From Hyphomicrobium sp. CS1BSMeth3 (lineage in GTDB: Bacteria; Pseudomonadota; Alphaproteobacteria; Rhizobiales; Hyphomicrobiaceae), in contig NZ_FPEI01000006.1 of NCBI RefSeq assembly GCF_900117415.1, forward strand, positions 2,418,001 through 2,482,000: a DNA stretch of 64,000 nucleotides, given 5' to 3'. The position numbers and the translations under genes are program-made. Under the pieces are notes generated by a model. It saw only the letters and a list, made by a program, of their open reading frames with translations. It was not told where the DNA came from and ran no database searches. This document shows positions 8,293 to 17,331 of this stretch, in pieces; the first letter of the stretch is position 1, and every line of letters starts with the position of its first letter.

Positions 8293-10275
8293 TCAATTCT
8301 CCCCCACGATCAGCACACGGTCAGCCCCCGCGCGAATGTCCGCCGAGCGCTCATGGCGCGCTTGGCGCGTCTGCACCTCGATCACATAGTTGCCCTGCTG
8401 CAGGAGTCCGACGGGCTCGCTCTCCGTCGAGCTCCACACGATCGGGCCGTTGGCCAGCCGGACCTTCCAGAAGATGTCGCTGACCGCCTCGCCGGGCTCC
8501 GATACGAGGCGCAGCCGCACGCGCGCAGCCGGCGGCGTCAGCGACACGGTCTCGCGCGCGCCCGCTGCAACGGCAATGTCGCGGCTCGCCTCAGCATTCA
8601 GCGTACCGAAGCGCCCCTCGATCCGGTACTTCCCGGCGGCGAGCACGACGCGCGCGTTCTCGCCATAGGCGCGGATGGCTTTCCCATCGCGCTTGTCGAG
8701 CGGCACGATCCGCCATTGCACGTCGTCAGGTGCGCTCGCGAGGCGCGGTACGATCCCCGAGGCAAGATTGATCTCGGCAGAGTTCAGGACCAGATCCCGG
8801 CGCACGACCTCGCCGGCACCGATCGCGACCCGGTCGCGCAGCTCCACCGCACCATGGCTGGCAATCACGTGATAAGTCCCAGCGGGCAGCGCGAACACGG
8901 GCCGCGCCGCGGCCGAGCGCGCAACCTCGCGGCGCCCCTGTGGTGCGTCGGGATCATCCTCCTGGATCACGTACGTGACCTGCTCGAGCCGGCCGCTGCC
9001 CTCGTTCGGGAAGGTCAAAAGCTCGAGCTCGCCGACCGGCAGGCGCAGCTCCGCGGCGCGGCGCTCGCCCGCAATCACCTGCGCCTCCTGGACGACGCGG
9101 ATGCTGCCCAGCATGGCCACGACCTCGTAGCGGCCGGGCGGCAGCGCGATCTCGGCGCGCGGCCCGCGCGCGAGCCAGCTCGATGAGGCGGCGTTCGCCG
9201 GTGCTTCGAGCGGCCGGATGATGAAGCGGGTGCCGTCGAGCGGCTTGTTCATGCGGCCGGCGAGCGCCGCCATCTGCAGCGTGCCGCCCGAGAGCGAGAG
9301 CTGCACGCGCGCGGACGGCGCGTCCGACACGTCGATCTCCTGGCGCGCCGAGAGCGCATCCAGCTCGGCAGTGAGGGCATAGCGGCCAGGACCGAGCGGC
9401 AGCGTCACGGCCCCGCCTTCCGCGCGCGAGGCGGCCGGCGCCTCTCCGCCGCCAAGTCGCTCGATACGCCAGCGTACGGGAAGATCAGGCACCGGCGTCC
9501 CTGATGTCGATTGACCGAGCATGGCGACCAATTGCACGCCCGGACCACTTGGCTCCGGCAATACTGCGGAAGCGGCAGGACCGCCCGCCGTCGGCGAAGG
9601 AGCCCGCGGCTGTGTCCGCGCCGCGATCTCGACGACCTCGGCAATGGCATTGAGGATCTGCGCGCCCGAAGTGGCGACATAGTGCTGGCCGTTGGTCGGC
9701 ACCGTCAGACATTGCATCTGCCGCGCATCTGCCGGATTGAGACCGATCGACAGCACGTGGATGGTCACGCGCGGATGCTGCGCGCGCACGCTCTCCATCA
9801 GCGCGCAGGGGTTCTGCTGGCAGTTGTCGAGATCATCATGAACGAGAAGGATGGTGCCGGGATCGTCCTTCGGCAGGGTCTCGAGCGCGGTCTGCAGGCC
9901 CGCCGCCACCGGTCCACGACCCTTGGGATTGAAGTCGTTCAGCATGTCGGCAATGCGGCCCGGCTCACCGGCCTCCGGCGCACGCATCACCTCGACATCC
10001 TGGCAGCCCGTGCGGCGATGGCCAAAGGCGACAAGCCCGACACGCGTCATGGCCGGCAGCTTCGGCAGGGCCTCGGCAAGCCCCTGGCGCACGACCTGGA
10101 ACTTCGCGAGGCGCTCGGTACCGAGCTTGCCCCACATGGAGCCCGAGCCGTCCATGACGACTGTCAGCGCCGGCCCTTCGGCCGCCTTAGCCGGGAGTGC
10201 GGCCGCAAGCCACATCGTCCCTGCGAGAAGCAGGACGACGGCTACAGACAGCCACCGCAACCACTCTTGACCCAT
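8293..10275 (-). CDS. Secreted von Willebrand factor A protein with tandem beta-repeat tail
   Basis: The 660-residue precursor has an N-terminal membrane/signal segment (WLSVAVVLLLAGTMWLAAAL, then AKAAEG), a VWA domain with an intact MIDAS DGSGS at 42-46 and a later HDDLD loop, and a long C-terminal part made of about five ~80-residue units. The units start LGPGRYALTAELD, LPPGRYEVVAMLG, LPAGTYHVIASHG, LAAGKYRIEGRFG and LQQGNYVIEVQTR. The start at 10275 is preceded by GGAGGGGG; a possible upstream start at 10305 is less good. Metal-dependent protein binding outside the cytoplasm is likely for the VWA part; the repeat tail resembles carboxypeptidase-regulatory-like folds only in pattern. Confidence 0.82.
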   Translation of the reverse strand: MGQEWLRWLSVAVVLLLAGTMWLAAALPAKAAEGPALTVVMDGSGSMWGKLGTERLAKFQVVRQGLAEALPKLPAMTRVGLVAFGHRRTGCQDVEVMRAPEAGEPGRIADMLNDFNPKGRGPVAAGLQTALETLPKDDPGTILLVHDDLDNCQQNPCALMESVRAQHPRVTIHVLSIGLNPADARQMQCLTVPTNGQHYVATSGAQILNAIAEVVEIAARTQPRAPSPTAGGPAASAVLPEPSGPGVQLVAMLGQSTSGTPVPDLPVRWRIERLGGGEAPAASRAEGGAVTLPLGPGRYALTAELDALSARQEIDVSDAPSARVQLSLSGGTLQMAALAGRMNKPLDGTRFIIRPLEAPANAASSSWLARGPRAEIALPPGRYEVVAMLGSIRVVQEAQVIAGERRAAELRLPVGELELLTFPNEGSGRLEQVTYVIQEDDPDAPQGRREVARSAAARPVFALPAGTYHVIASHGAVELRDRVAIGAGEVVRRDLVLNSAEINLASGIVPRLASAPDDVQWRIVPLDKRDGKAIRAYGENARVVLAAGKYRIEGRFGTLNAEASRDIAVAAGARETVSLTPPAARVRLRLVSEPGEAVSDIFWKVRLANGPIVWSSTESEPVGLLQQGNYVIEVQTRQARHERSADIRAGADRVLIVGEN

Positions 10276-10429
10276 TCCAAACCCCCTCCGCGAGTAGTGT
10301 TCCAACCATTGTACCGTATTAGGATATACGTTAGCGAGAAGGCACGAGCGCGGGTGCGTCTCGGTTCGAACCCTGGGTTTGCCGCGTCCTAACCTTCGGT
10401 CCCCTGTGGCTCAGCAGATCGGAGTTGCC

Positions 10430-10720
10430 GTGTTATCCGAGAACCTGGACTTCATCGCATTCTTGCTTGCGGTGCTCATCGTACCAATCGTAATCGGAGC
10501 GCTCTCGTCATCGCCACAACGAGCAGCTCTCTGGGTTTATCTGGTGCTGGTTGGCGGAATGGCCTTCGAAGCATTCAGGGATTGGTGGAATGAACGCGAA
10601 ATTGCACTGCTCGCAAACGGCGTCGGGGAGCTTCTACATGTTCTCGTATTAGCGTTCGTTGGTATCGGAGGGCTCGCTGTGCTCGGTCACAAGCTCGGGC
10701 AGCGCGGCAGGACCTCGTAG
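10430..10720 (+). CDS. Small membrane protein of unknown function
   Basis: About 96 residues with three hydrophobic segments (FIAFLLAVLIVPIVIGAL, LWVYLVLVGGMAFEAF and LLHVLVLAFVGIGGLAVLG) and a basic C-terminus. The start chosen is the GTG at 10430, with GGAG 5 nt upstream at 10421-10424; a TTG at 10379 would add 17 unlikely residues. Codon use is less GC-rich than in neighbouring genes. I do not recognise a family. It lies 62 bp before the nitroreductase. Confidence 0.55.
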   Translation: MLSENLDFIAFLLAVLIVPIVIGALSSSPQRAALWVYLVLVGGMAFEAFRDWWNEREIALLANGVGELLHVLVLAFVGIGGLAVLGHKLGQRGRTS

Positions 10721-10782
10721 GAAATCCTGCCTGAGACACCACCCGAGCGCCCCCTGATCCTGATGGCCACCTTGGAAACACT

Positions 10783-11358
10783 ATGACCAACGCCACGATC
10801 GAATTCCTGCTGAAGCGCCGATCGGCCAAGGCGGCGTTGCTGACCACCCCTGGTCCGACGCCGGACGAGCTTGCGACGATCCTCACGTGCGCCGCCCGCG
10901 TGCCCGACCACAAGAAGCTCGTGCCCTGGCGCTTCATCGTCTTCGAGGGCGAGGCGCGGGCGAAATTCGGCGAGATCCTGGCGCGTACGGTCGCGGCCGA
11001 GGACAAGGAGGCGCCGTCTGCCGTACGCCTCGAAGCCGAGCGCGGCCGACTGATGCGCGCTCCGACCGTCGTCGCCGTCATTTCGCGTGTCGTGCCGAAC
11101 CCGGGCGCGCCGGAAATCGAGCAGCTTCTCTCGTGCGGTGCTGCGGCCTTCAATCTTTGCCTCGCCGCGAACGCCCTCGGCTATGGCACCTGCTGGATCA
11201 CCGAGTGGTACAGCTTCAGCGATACGATCGGCAAAGCCCTCGGCCTTGCCGCCAACGAGCGTATCGCGGGCTTCGTCTACATCGGCACGGACAGTGCCCC
11301 GCAAGAAGATCGCGAGCGCCCTGCCCTCGCCGATATCGTCACACGCTGGCAGGCCTGA
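10783..11358 (+). CDS. Nitroreductase-family protein, YdjA-like
   Basis: The 191-residue single-domain flavoprotein starts with the FMN phosphate-binding RRSAK motif near residues 12-16 and has the family segments AARVPDHKKLVPWRFIV, LLSCGAAAFNLCLAANALGYG and WITEWY. This short form is typical of the YdjA type, an FMN-dependent NAD(P)H oxidoreductase with an uncertain natural substrate. It precedes a flavin-reductase-like gene by 25 bp, so the two are probably co-transcribed. Confidence 0.88.
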   Translation: MTNATIEFLLKRRSAKAALLTTPGPTPDELATILTCAARVPDHKKLVPWRFIVFEGEARAKFGEILARTVAAEDKEAPSAVRLEAERGRLMRAPTVVAVISRVVPNPGAPEIEQLLSCGAAAFNLCLAANALGYGTCWITEWYSFSDTIGKALGLAANERIAGFVYIGTDSAPQEDRERPALADIVTRWQA

Positions 11359-11383
11359 TCTGCCCCGAACCCGGAGCTCCTTC

Positions 11384-12046
11384 ATGTTCTATGACGCCAT
11401 CGAGAACAAGCACGGCCTGAAGCACGATCCCTTCAAGGCGCTCATGGCACCACGCCCGATCGGATGGATCGGCACGATCAGCAACGACGGCATCGCGAAC
11501 CTCGCGCCGTACAGCTTCTTCAACGCGGTCGGCGACCGGCCGCACTACGTCGTGTTCGGCTCGGGCGGCATCAAGGACTCGCTCCGCAACATCCAGGAGA
11601 ACGGCGAGTTCACCTGCTCGATGTCCACCTGGAACCTGCGCGAGCACATGAACATGTCCTCCGCGGCTGTACCGGCCAATGTCGATGAATTCCCGCTCTC
11701 GGGCCTCACGGGTGTGCGCGGCAAGCTCGTCAAAGCGCCGTACGTCAAGGAAGCTGCCGCCGTCTTCGAGTGCAAGCACTGGAAGACCATCGAGCTGCCG
11801 GCGATCGCCCCGCAGAAGGGCGGCTTCAATATGGTGATCGGTTACGTCGTCGGTATTCACATCGACGACCGCTACATCAAGGACGGGATCGTCAACACCT
11901 CGGAAATGCGCCCGCTCGGCCGCATGGGCTACATGGAATATGCCGTCGTCACGCCCGAGACGACCTTTTCCATGAACCGCCCCGAAGTCGACAAGGACGG
12001 CAAGGTCGTCGGCGTTCCCGAGGGTTGGGACGGGAAGTATCGGTGA
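11384..12046 (+). CDS. Flavin reductase-like FMN-binding protein (DIM6/NTAB type)
   Basis: The 220-residue protein belongs to the flavin reductase-like split-barrel family: APRPIGWIGTISNDGIANLAPYSFFNAVGDRP near the N-terminus is the FMN-binding signature, and the later HIDDRYIKDG and GRMGYMEYAVV segments fit the longer subtype. It probably binds FMN and may supply reduced flavin or act on its own substrate. The start is the ATG at 11384 after CCGGAGCTCC; a longer reading frame from 11087 runs antisense to sense within the nitroreductase and is rejected. Confidence 0.87.
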   Translation: MFYDAIENKHGLKHDPFKALMAPRPIGWIGTISNDGIANLAPYSFFNAVGDRPHYVVFGSGGIKDSLRNIQENGEFTCSMSTWNLREHMNMSSAAVPANVDEFPLSGLTGVRGKLVKAPYVKEAAAVFECKHWKTIELPAIAPQKGGFNMVIGYVVGIHIDDRYIKDGIVNTSEMRPLGRMGYMEYAVVTPETTFSMNRPEVDKDGKVVGVPEGWDGKYR

Positions 12047-12064
12047 GACTCAGGCCGCCCTTTC

Positions 12065-12185
12065 TTCCCCTTCTCCCCGTCCTTCACGGGGAGAAGGCCG
12101 GGATGAGGGGCGGGAACTTGCGCGACGTTAGCGTATGCCGCCGCCCCTCACCCTAGCCCTCTCCCCGCAAGCGGGGAGAGGGGAT
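12065..12185. repeat. GC-rich interspersed palindromic repeat (CCCTCACCC type), copy 1
   Basis: Contains CTTCTCCCCG...CGGGGAGAAG, then GGGATGAGGGGCGG, GCGTATGCCGC, CCCTCACCCTAGCCC and CTCTCCCCGCAAGCGGGGAG. The same blocks recur in the same order at 12475-12622. This is a common alphaproteobacterial intergenic repeat. It would also act as a strong hairpin terminator after the flavin-reductase gene. It overlaps the last codons of the 99-residue orphan. Confidence 0.88.
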
Positions 12186-12447
12186 GACGCGCACTGGCCG
12201 CACGCCCGTGCCCCTTAACGCGACCGCTCTCCGCGAGCAAAGCGCGACCGTGCGGCGTGATGCTGACGAGCACGCCGCGTCCGTCGACCACGGCCGACGA
12301 GACCAAGCCCTCTTCGACGGCATCCTCCCACACCGTGAGGCGCGGACATGATGTGCGCCATGCCTCGATAACCTCGGTGTAGGGCCGCGGCTCGGGGCCC
12401 ATCCACTCCAGCATGTCGAGCACGAGCGACTTCAACCGATCATCCAT
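12148..12447 (-). CDS. Conserved hypothetical protein, winged-helix-like
   Basis: A 99-residue protein reading MDDRLKSLVLDMLEWMGPEP, then RPYTEVIEAWRTSCPRL and TVWEDAVEEGLV, a layout I recall from short uncharacterised rhizobial proteins. The pattern of helices followed by GRGVLVSITPHGRALL suggests a small winged helix like the C-terminal part of MarR/PadR-type domains. The last dozen residues (RHPLSPLAGRGLG) are encoded by the CCCTCACCC repeat, so the natural C-terminus has been replaced or extended by repeat sequence. A second copy of the repeat lies just upstream, so the gene is flanked on both sides. Confidence 0.65.
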   Translation of the reverse strand: MDDRLKSLVLDMLEWMGPEPRPYTEVIEAWRTSCPRLTVWEDAVEEGLVSSAVVDGRGVLVSITPHGRALLAESGRVKGHGRAASARHPLSPLAGRGLG

Positions 12448-12474
12448 CAGGAAGCTCCCACTTGGCGCCTCGCC

Positions 12475-12622
12475 TTCCCCTTCTCCCCGTCCTTGTCGCG
12501 CTGGAAGCGCGCCTCTGGCGCGACGAGAAGGTCGGGATGAGGGGCGGCTACAAATGAGACGTCAGCGTATGCCGCTGCCCCTCACCCTAACCCTCTCCCC
12601 GTAAGCACGGGGAGAGGGGATG
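12475..12622. repeat. GC-rich interspersed palindromic repeat (CCCTCACCC type), copy 2
   Basis: Same block order as 12065-12185 but with a 27-bp longer first loop that holds an extra GCGCGCC...GGCGCG stem. Together the two copies are direct repeats around the 99-residue gene. It lies directly downstream of the sugar ABC operon and could end that transcript. Confidence 0.85.
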
Positions 12623-12650
12623 AGCTGCAGCTCTGGCCTCGGCCCGTCAC

Positions 12651-13748
<1,098 letters not shown>

Positions 13749-13752
13749 GCTT

Positions 13753-14604
13753 CTATCCCTTGACCGACCCCGTGAGGCCCGAAACGTAATGTTCGACGAA
13801 GAAGGAGTAGGCGATCGCCACCGGGATCGACCCGAGCAGCGCGCCCGCCATCAGCGGGCCCCAGAAGAAGACATCGCCGCGTATGAGCTCCGAGACGACG
13901 CCGACCGGCACGGTCTTCTGCTCGGGGCTCGAGAGGAACACGAGCGCGTAGATGAACTCGTTCCACGAGAGGGTGAAGGCGAAGATGCCGGCTGAGAGAA
14001 TGCCCGGAATGGCGACGGGAATGATGATGTAGAGCATTGCCTGCCATCGCGAGGCGCCGTCTATTCGGGCGCATTCCTCGAGCTCCTTCGGCACGGCCTT
14101 GAAGTAGCCCATCATGAGCCACGTACAGAAGGGTATGAGGAATGTCGGGTAGGTCAGGATCAGCGACCATGGTGTGTCGCCGAGCTTGTAGTTCCGGATG
14201 ATCTCCGAGAGGGGAATGAAGAGCAATGTCTGCGGCACGAGATAGGTAATGAAGATCCCCGTGCCGAGACTGCCGGCAAAGGGGAAGTTCAACCGCGCGA
14301 GCGCGTAGCCCGCGAGCACGCCGCAGATGAGCGAGATGATGGTCGAGGCGGTCGCGATGAACATGGTGTTCCAGAGCCACGTCGCGAACATCGTCTCCCG
14401 GAAAAGATACTTGATGTGGTCGAGCGTGGGGTTCCACGTCCAGAAGGGCGTGTAGTTGGCCGCACGCCACGGCCGGTAGAGCTCGCCGTCCGGCCGGAAT
14501 GTCGTGATCAGCATCCAGTAGAACGGGAAGAGCAGGAAGATCAGGAAGAGCGCGAGGGGAATGTAGAAGAACACCCAGCGGCGCCAGATCGCACCTTCGA
14601 TCAT
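13753..14604 (-). CDS. Carbohydrate ABC transporter permease, MalG type
   Basis: The 283-residue inner-membrane protein has six predicted helices and the EAA loop that contacts the ATPase ([20 protein letters not shown]). N-terminal [23 protein letters not shown] is the usual first helix of the MalG class. The start overlaps the stop of the MalF-type permease by one base (TGATG), so translation is coupled. Confidence 0.93.
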   Translation of the reverse strand: MIEGAIWRRWVFFYIPLALFLIFLLFPFYWMLITTFRPDGELYRPWRAANYTPFWTWNPTLDHIKYLFRETMFATWLWNTMFIATASTIISLICGVLAGYALARLNFPFAGSLGTGIFITYLVPQTLLFIPLSEIIRNYKLGDTPWSLILTYPTFLIPFCTWLMMGYFKAVPKELEECARIDGASRWQAMLYIIIPVAIPGILSAGIFAFTLSWNEFIYALVFLSSPEQKTVPVGVVSELIRGDVFFWGPLMAGALLGSIPVAIAYSFFVEHYVSGLTGSVKG

Positions 14605-15539
14605 CAGCGGACCTCCACGCGGCGGATATAGAGGAGCTGGATGATCACGATCAGCAGCAGGATCGGGAACATCGCAAGCGAGACGGCCGCACCCTGGCTC
14701 AGAAGGCCGGTGCCGACGCCGAGCTGATAGGCGTAGGTCGCGAAGAGATGCGTCGCGTTGGCTGGCCCGCCGCCCGTCATCACGTAGACGATCTGGAAGT
14801 CGGCGAACGTCTGGATGACCGAGAAGAGCATCACGACCATGGTCACCGGTAGAAGCAACGGCCAGGTGATGTACCAGAAGCGCTGCCAGGGCCGCGCGCC
14901 ATCGATCGCCGCCGCCTCGTTCAGATCAGGGCTGATCGTCTGCAGGCCGGCGAGCAGTGAGATCGCGAAGAACGGCACGCCGCGCCAGATATTGACGATG
15001 ATGATCGAGAGCATGGCGAGATCGCCATCGCCGAGCCAGTTGATGGCGCCGCGGATGAGGCCCGTCTGGTAGAGCATCCAGTTGAGGACGCTGAAGGTCG
15101 GGTCGAACATCCACTTCCACGCGAACGTGGAGAGCACCGTCGGGATGATGAACGGCAGCAGGATGAAGGCGCGCGTGAAGGCCTTGAACCTGAAGGAGCG
15201 GTTCAGCAACAGCGCCAGCCAGAGCCCGAGGCCCAGCTTGAAGATCGTCGTGACGAACGTGTACCAGCAGGTGTTCCACACGACCGCGTGGAAGATCGGG
15301 TCCGACGCAAGGCGGCGGAAATTGTCGAGACCGACGAACTCTCCCGGCACACCGACGCGCGTATCCGTGACGGACAGCAGCAGGCCGCGCATGAACGGAT
15401 AGGCGATGAAAAGGCCAAGCAGCACCATCGTCGGCAACAGGAGAAGCCATGCGAGGTTGCGCTCGTTCTCGAGCGGCCGCCATTTGGCCTTCGGTACGAT
15501 CACACGTTGAGGTGTGGAAGTGGACGCCGCAACAGCCAT
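14604..15539 (-). CDS. Carbohydrate ABC transporter permease, MalF type
   Basis: A 311-residue permease with six membrane helices and the EAA loop LNEAAAIDGARPWQRFWYI. It forms the heterodimeric channel with the following MalG-type protein. The N-terminus is a short cytosolic tail rich in basic residues before LAWLLLLPTMVLLGLFIAYP. The D2-C2 palindromic composite lies between this gene and the upstream binding-protein gene and may set relative expression. Confidence 0.93.
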   Translation of the reverse strand: MAVAASTSTPQRVIVPKAKWRPLENERNLAWLLLLPTMVLLGLFIAYPFMRGLLLSVTDTRVGVPGEFVGLDNFRRLASDPIFHAVVWNTCWYTFVTTIFKLGLGLWLALLLNRSFRFKAFTRAFILLPFIIPTVLSTFAWKWMFDPTFSVLNWMLYQTGLIRGAINWLGDGDLAMLSIIIVNIWRGVPFFAISLLAGLQTISPDLNEAAAIDGARPWQRFWYITWPLLLPVTMVVMLFSVIQTFADFQIVYVMTGGGPANATHLFATYAYQLGVGTGLLSQGAAVSLAMFPILLLIVIIQLLYIRRVEVR

Positions 15540-15602
15540 CGGCGTTTTGTCCTTTCGGAAGATGTGATGGACGTCGGCGGCAGGCCGCGCCTGCCGACCG
15601 CC

Positions 15603-15680
15603 CTAAAGCGTCGGACCTCAAATGCGACCCACGGTTCGGATCGGGCTCGAAGTCGCATTTGAGGTCCAAAGACGCTTTAG
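15603..15680. repeat. Palindromic repeat, family D, copy 2
   Basis: Begins CTAAAGCGTCGGACCTC and ends GAGGTCCAAAGACGCTTTAG, so it is inverted relative to copies 1 and 3. Its inner stem CCTCAAATGCGAC pairs fully; copy 3 has CCTTAAATGCGAC with the matching change in the other arm, a compensatory C-G to T-A exchange. Confidence 0.92.
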
Positions 15681-15692
15681 ACCTTTGGGTTC

Positions 15693-15766
15693 CAAAGCAA
15701 CTTTGGACTTGAAATTCGCTCCCTGCCGGCCTCGAGGTGAGGCGAATTTCAAGTCCGTTGCTTTAG
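15693..15766. repeat. Palindromic repeat, family C, copy 2
   Basis: Left arm CAAAGCAACTTTGGACTTG carries the three-base bulge; the right arm CAAGTCCGTTGCTTTAG does not. The first base of the CTA end is changed to CCA. With D2 it forms the inverted version of the C-D composite, 12 bp apart. Confidence 0.9.
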
Positions 15767-15821
15767 CCACTGGTGACCGGAGCGGCGCCCGCTCCGGTCA
15801 TGTCATTCCGATCAGAGTGCC

Positions 15822-17147
15822 TCAGCCCTCGTAGATCTTCTTGAGCTGGGCCTCGCAGGCCGCGACCGCATCCTCGGCTTTCTGGCCGCGGATCGCGCCG
15901 GCGAACATGTTGCCGATGAGGTACTTCGTGAGCACCTCGGCGGCCTTGGCATTCGGCTCGCCTGGATAGCCGGGCGTCAGGCCGAGCTTGCCGGCGACCG
16001 CGAACGGCGCCATCACCGGATCCTTCTTCCACAGGTCATGGTTTTCCCAGGACATGGTGCCGGGCGTGTAGAAGCCGAGCCCGGTCGTGAACCACTGGTC
16101 GTAGTTCTCTTTCTTATGAATGAAGCGAAGGAGATCCTTCGTCGCCTGCTGGTTCTTCGAGTAGTTCGGCATCACGTGCGAGGTGTACGTGTGGAAGCCG
16201 AACTGCCCGGCAGGGCCGGCCGGCAGCGGTGCGTGGAGGATGTCTTCCTTGAGCGGTTTGCCGTTCGCCTGCTTGTACTGCTCAGGCTTGCGCATGGACT
16301 CGATGTAGATCGAGGCGCCGTTCAGCGTCGAGCAGATCGTACCGGCGAGGAAGGCGCGGTTGTTCGAGGCGTCGTCCCAGGCGAGGCCGCCTTCGTCGAA
16401 GGCATCCGTCCAGGCCGCTGCCATCCATTTCACGGCATCAACGGTCGCCTTGGAGTTGATGACGACCTTGCCCTTGTCGTCGATCTCGGCGCCGCCGAAC
16501 GACCACAGCAGCGGGTAGGCGAACGTCGGCGGATCGCCGAACGACTGGCCGAACGACTGACCGATGGGATAGCCCTTGGCCTTCAACTTCTTGCCGACAT
16601 CCCGATACTGATCCCACGTCTTCGGGAACTCGTTGTAGCCGACCTCGGCGAACCACGATTTGCGGTAGGCATTCATGGCGCCGATGATCGCCATCGGCAT
16701 CGAGAAGTACTTGCCGCCCGAAGAGCTGTTCGCCGTGCAGAGCTTGTACCAGCCGCCCTGCGCCTTGCCGATTTCGTCAGCCACGTCGCTGACATCGGCG
16801 AGGCTCGCCTTGTAGAGATGCGGGTGGTTGTTGAAGAGCATGATCAGGTCGGGGCCGGCGCCCGACTGAATGCCCGATGTGATGCGCGGCTGGAGATCGT
16901 TGCCGTTCACCGTCTCGTAGCGAACCTTGATCCCGAGCGCCTTCTCGGCTTCGGGGAGGAGCTTCTGGCGGAGAAGCTGATCGCAAGCCGGAACGAAGTC
17001 ATTCCATCTCAGCCAGTGAACGGTGGTCTGCTGCGCGTATGCCGGTGCACGGCCGGTCGCCAGAATGCCGGCAAGGCCACCCGAACCTGCGGCGAGTGCA
17101 CCGGCACTCGTCGTCTTGAGGAATTTTCGACGTGATACGCCCGTCAT
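15822..17147 (-). CDS. Sugar ABC transporter substrate-binding protein with Tat signal
   Basis: The 441-residue protein begins with a twin-arginine signal (SRRKFLKTTSAGALAAGS, cleavage near AYAQQ) and then has the fold pattern of CUT1 (cluster D) binding proteins: VHWLRWNDFVPACDQLL, SGAGPDLIMLFNNHPHLY and late FIHKKENYDQWFTTGLGF. It is the periplasmic receptor and first gene of the operon; the sugar is not identifiable. ATG 17147 is chosen because GGGAGG is 8 nt upstream; a longer frame to 17231 lacks this. The Tat leader implies export of a folded, perhaps cofactor-independent, receptor. Confidence 0.93.
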   Translation of the reverse strand: MTGVSRRKFLKTTSAGALAAGSGGLAGILATGRAPAYAQQTTVHWLRWNDFVPACDQLLRQKLLPEAEKALGIKVRYETVNGNDLQPRITSGIQSGAGPDLIMLFNNHPHLYKASLADVSDVADEIGKAQGGWYKLCTANSSSGGKYFSMPMAIIGAMNAYRKSWFAEVGYNEFPKTWDQYRDVGKKLKAKGYPIGQSFGQSFGDPPTFAYPLLWSFGGAEIDDKGKVVINSKATVDAVKWMAAAWTDAFDEGGLAWDDASNNRAFLAGTICSTLNGASIYIESMRKPEQYKQANGKPLKEDILHAPLPAGPAGQFGFHTYTSHVMPNYSKNQQATKDLLRFIHKKENYDQWFTTGLGFYTPGTMSWENHDLWKKDPVMAPFAVAGKLGLTPGYPGEPNAKAAEVLTKYLIGNMFAGAIRGQKAEDAVAACEAQLKKIYEG

Positions 17148-17331
17148 TCTAGAAACCTCCCTAATGAGCACCTTGTTTGTTGATGGCGCTGTTATGGTTT
17201 TTTGTATTGAGCACGCGTAGCCTACGCGCACGCTGATATTTCAGCAAGCGGTTGCATGAAGGCGCAAAGACGGCGCCGCCGCCCGTGAGGACTGCGGCGT
17301 CTTTGCGGCGCAGCAATCTAGAAAGTGGCGT

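Noticed and set aside
10311-10385. tRNA-like TTCGAACC motif
   Set aside because: GGTTCGAACCC at about 10361 resembles a T-loop, but flanking bases do not form the T-stem, and no acceptor stem, D-arm or anticodon arm is found.
12065-12622. Insertion sequence or transposon around the 99-residue gene
   Set aside because: The flanking repeats are direct, common intergenic palindromes without transposase or target duplication; kept only as a low-interest observation.
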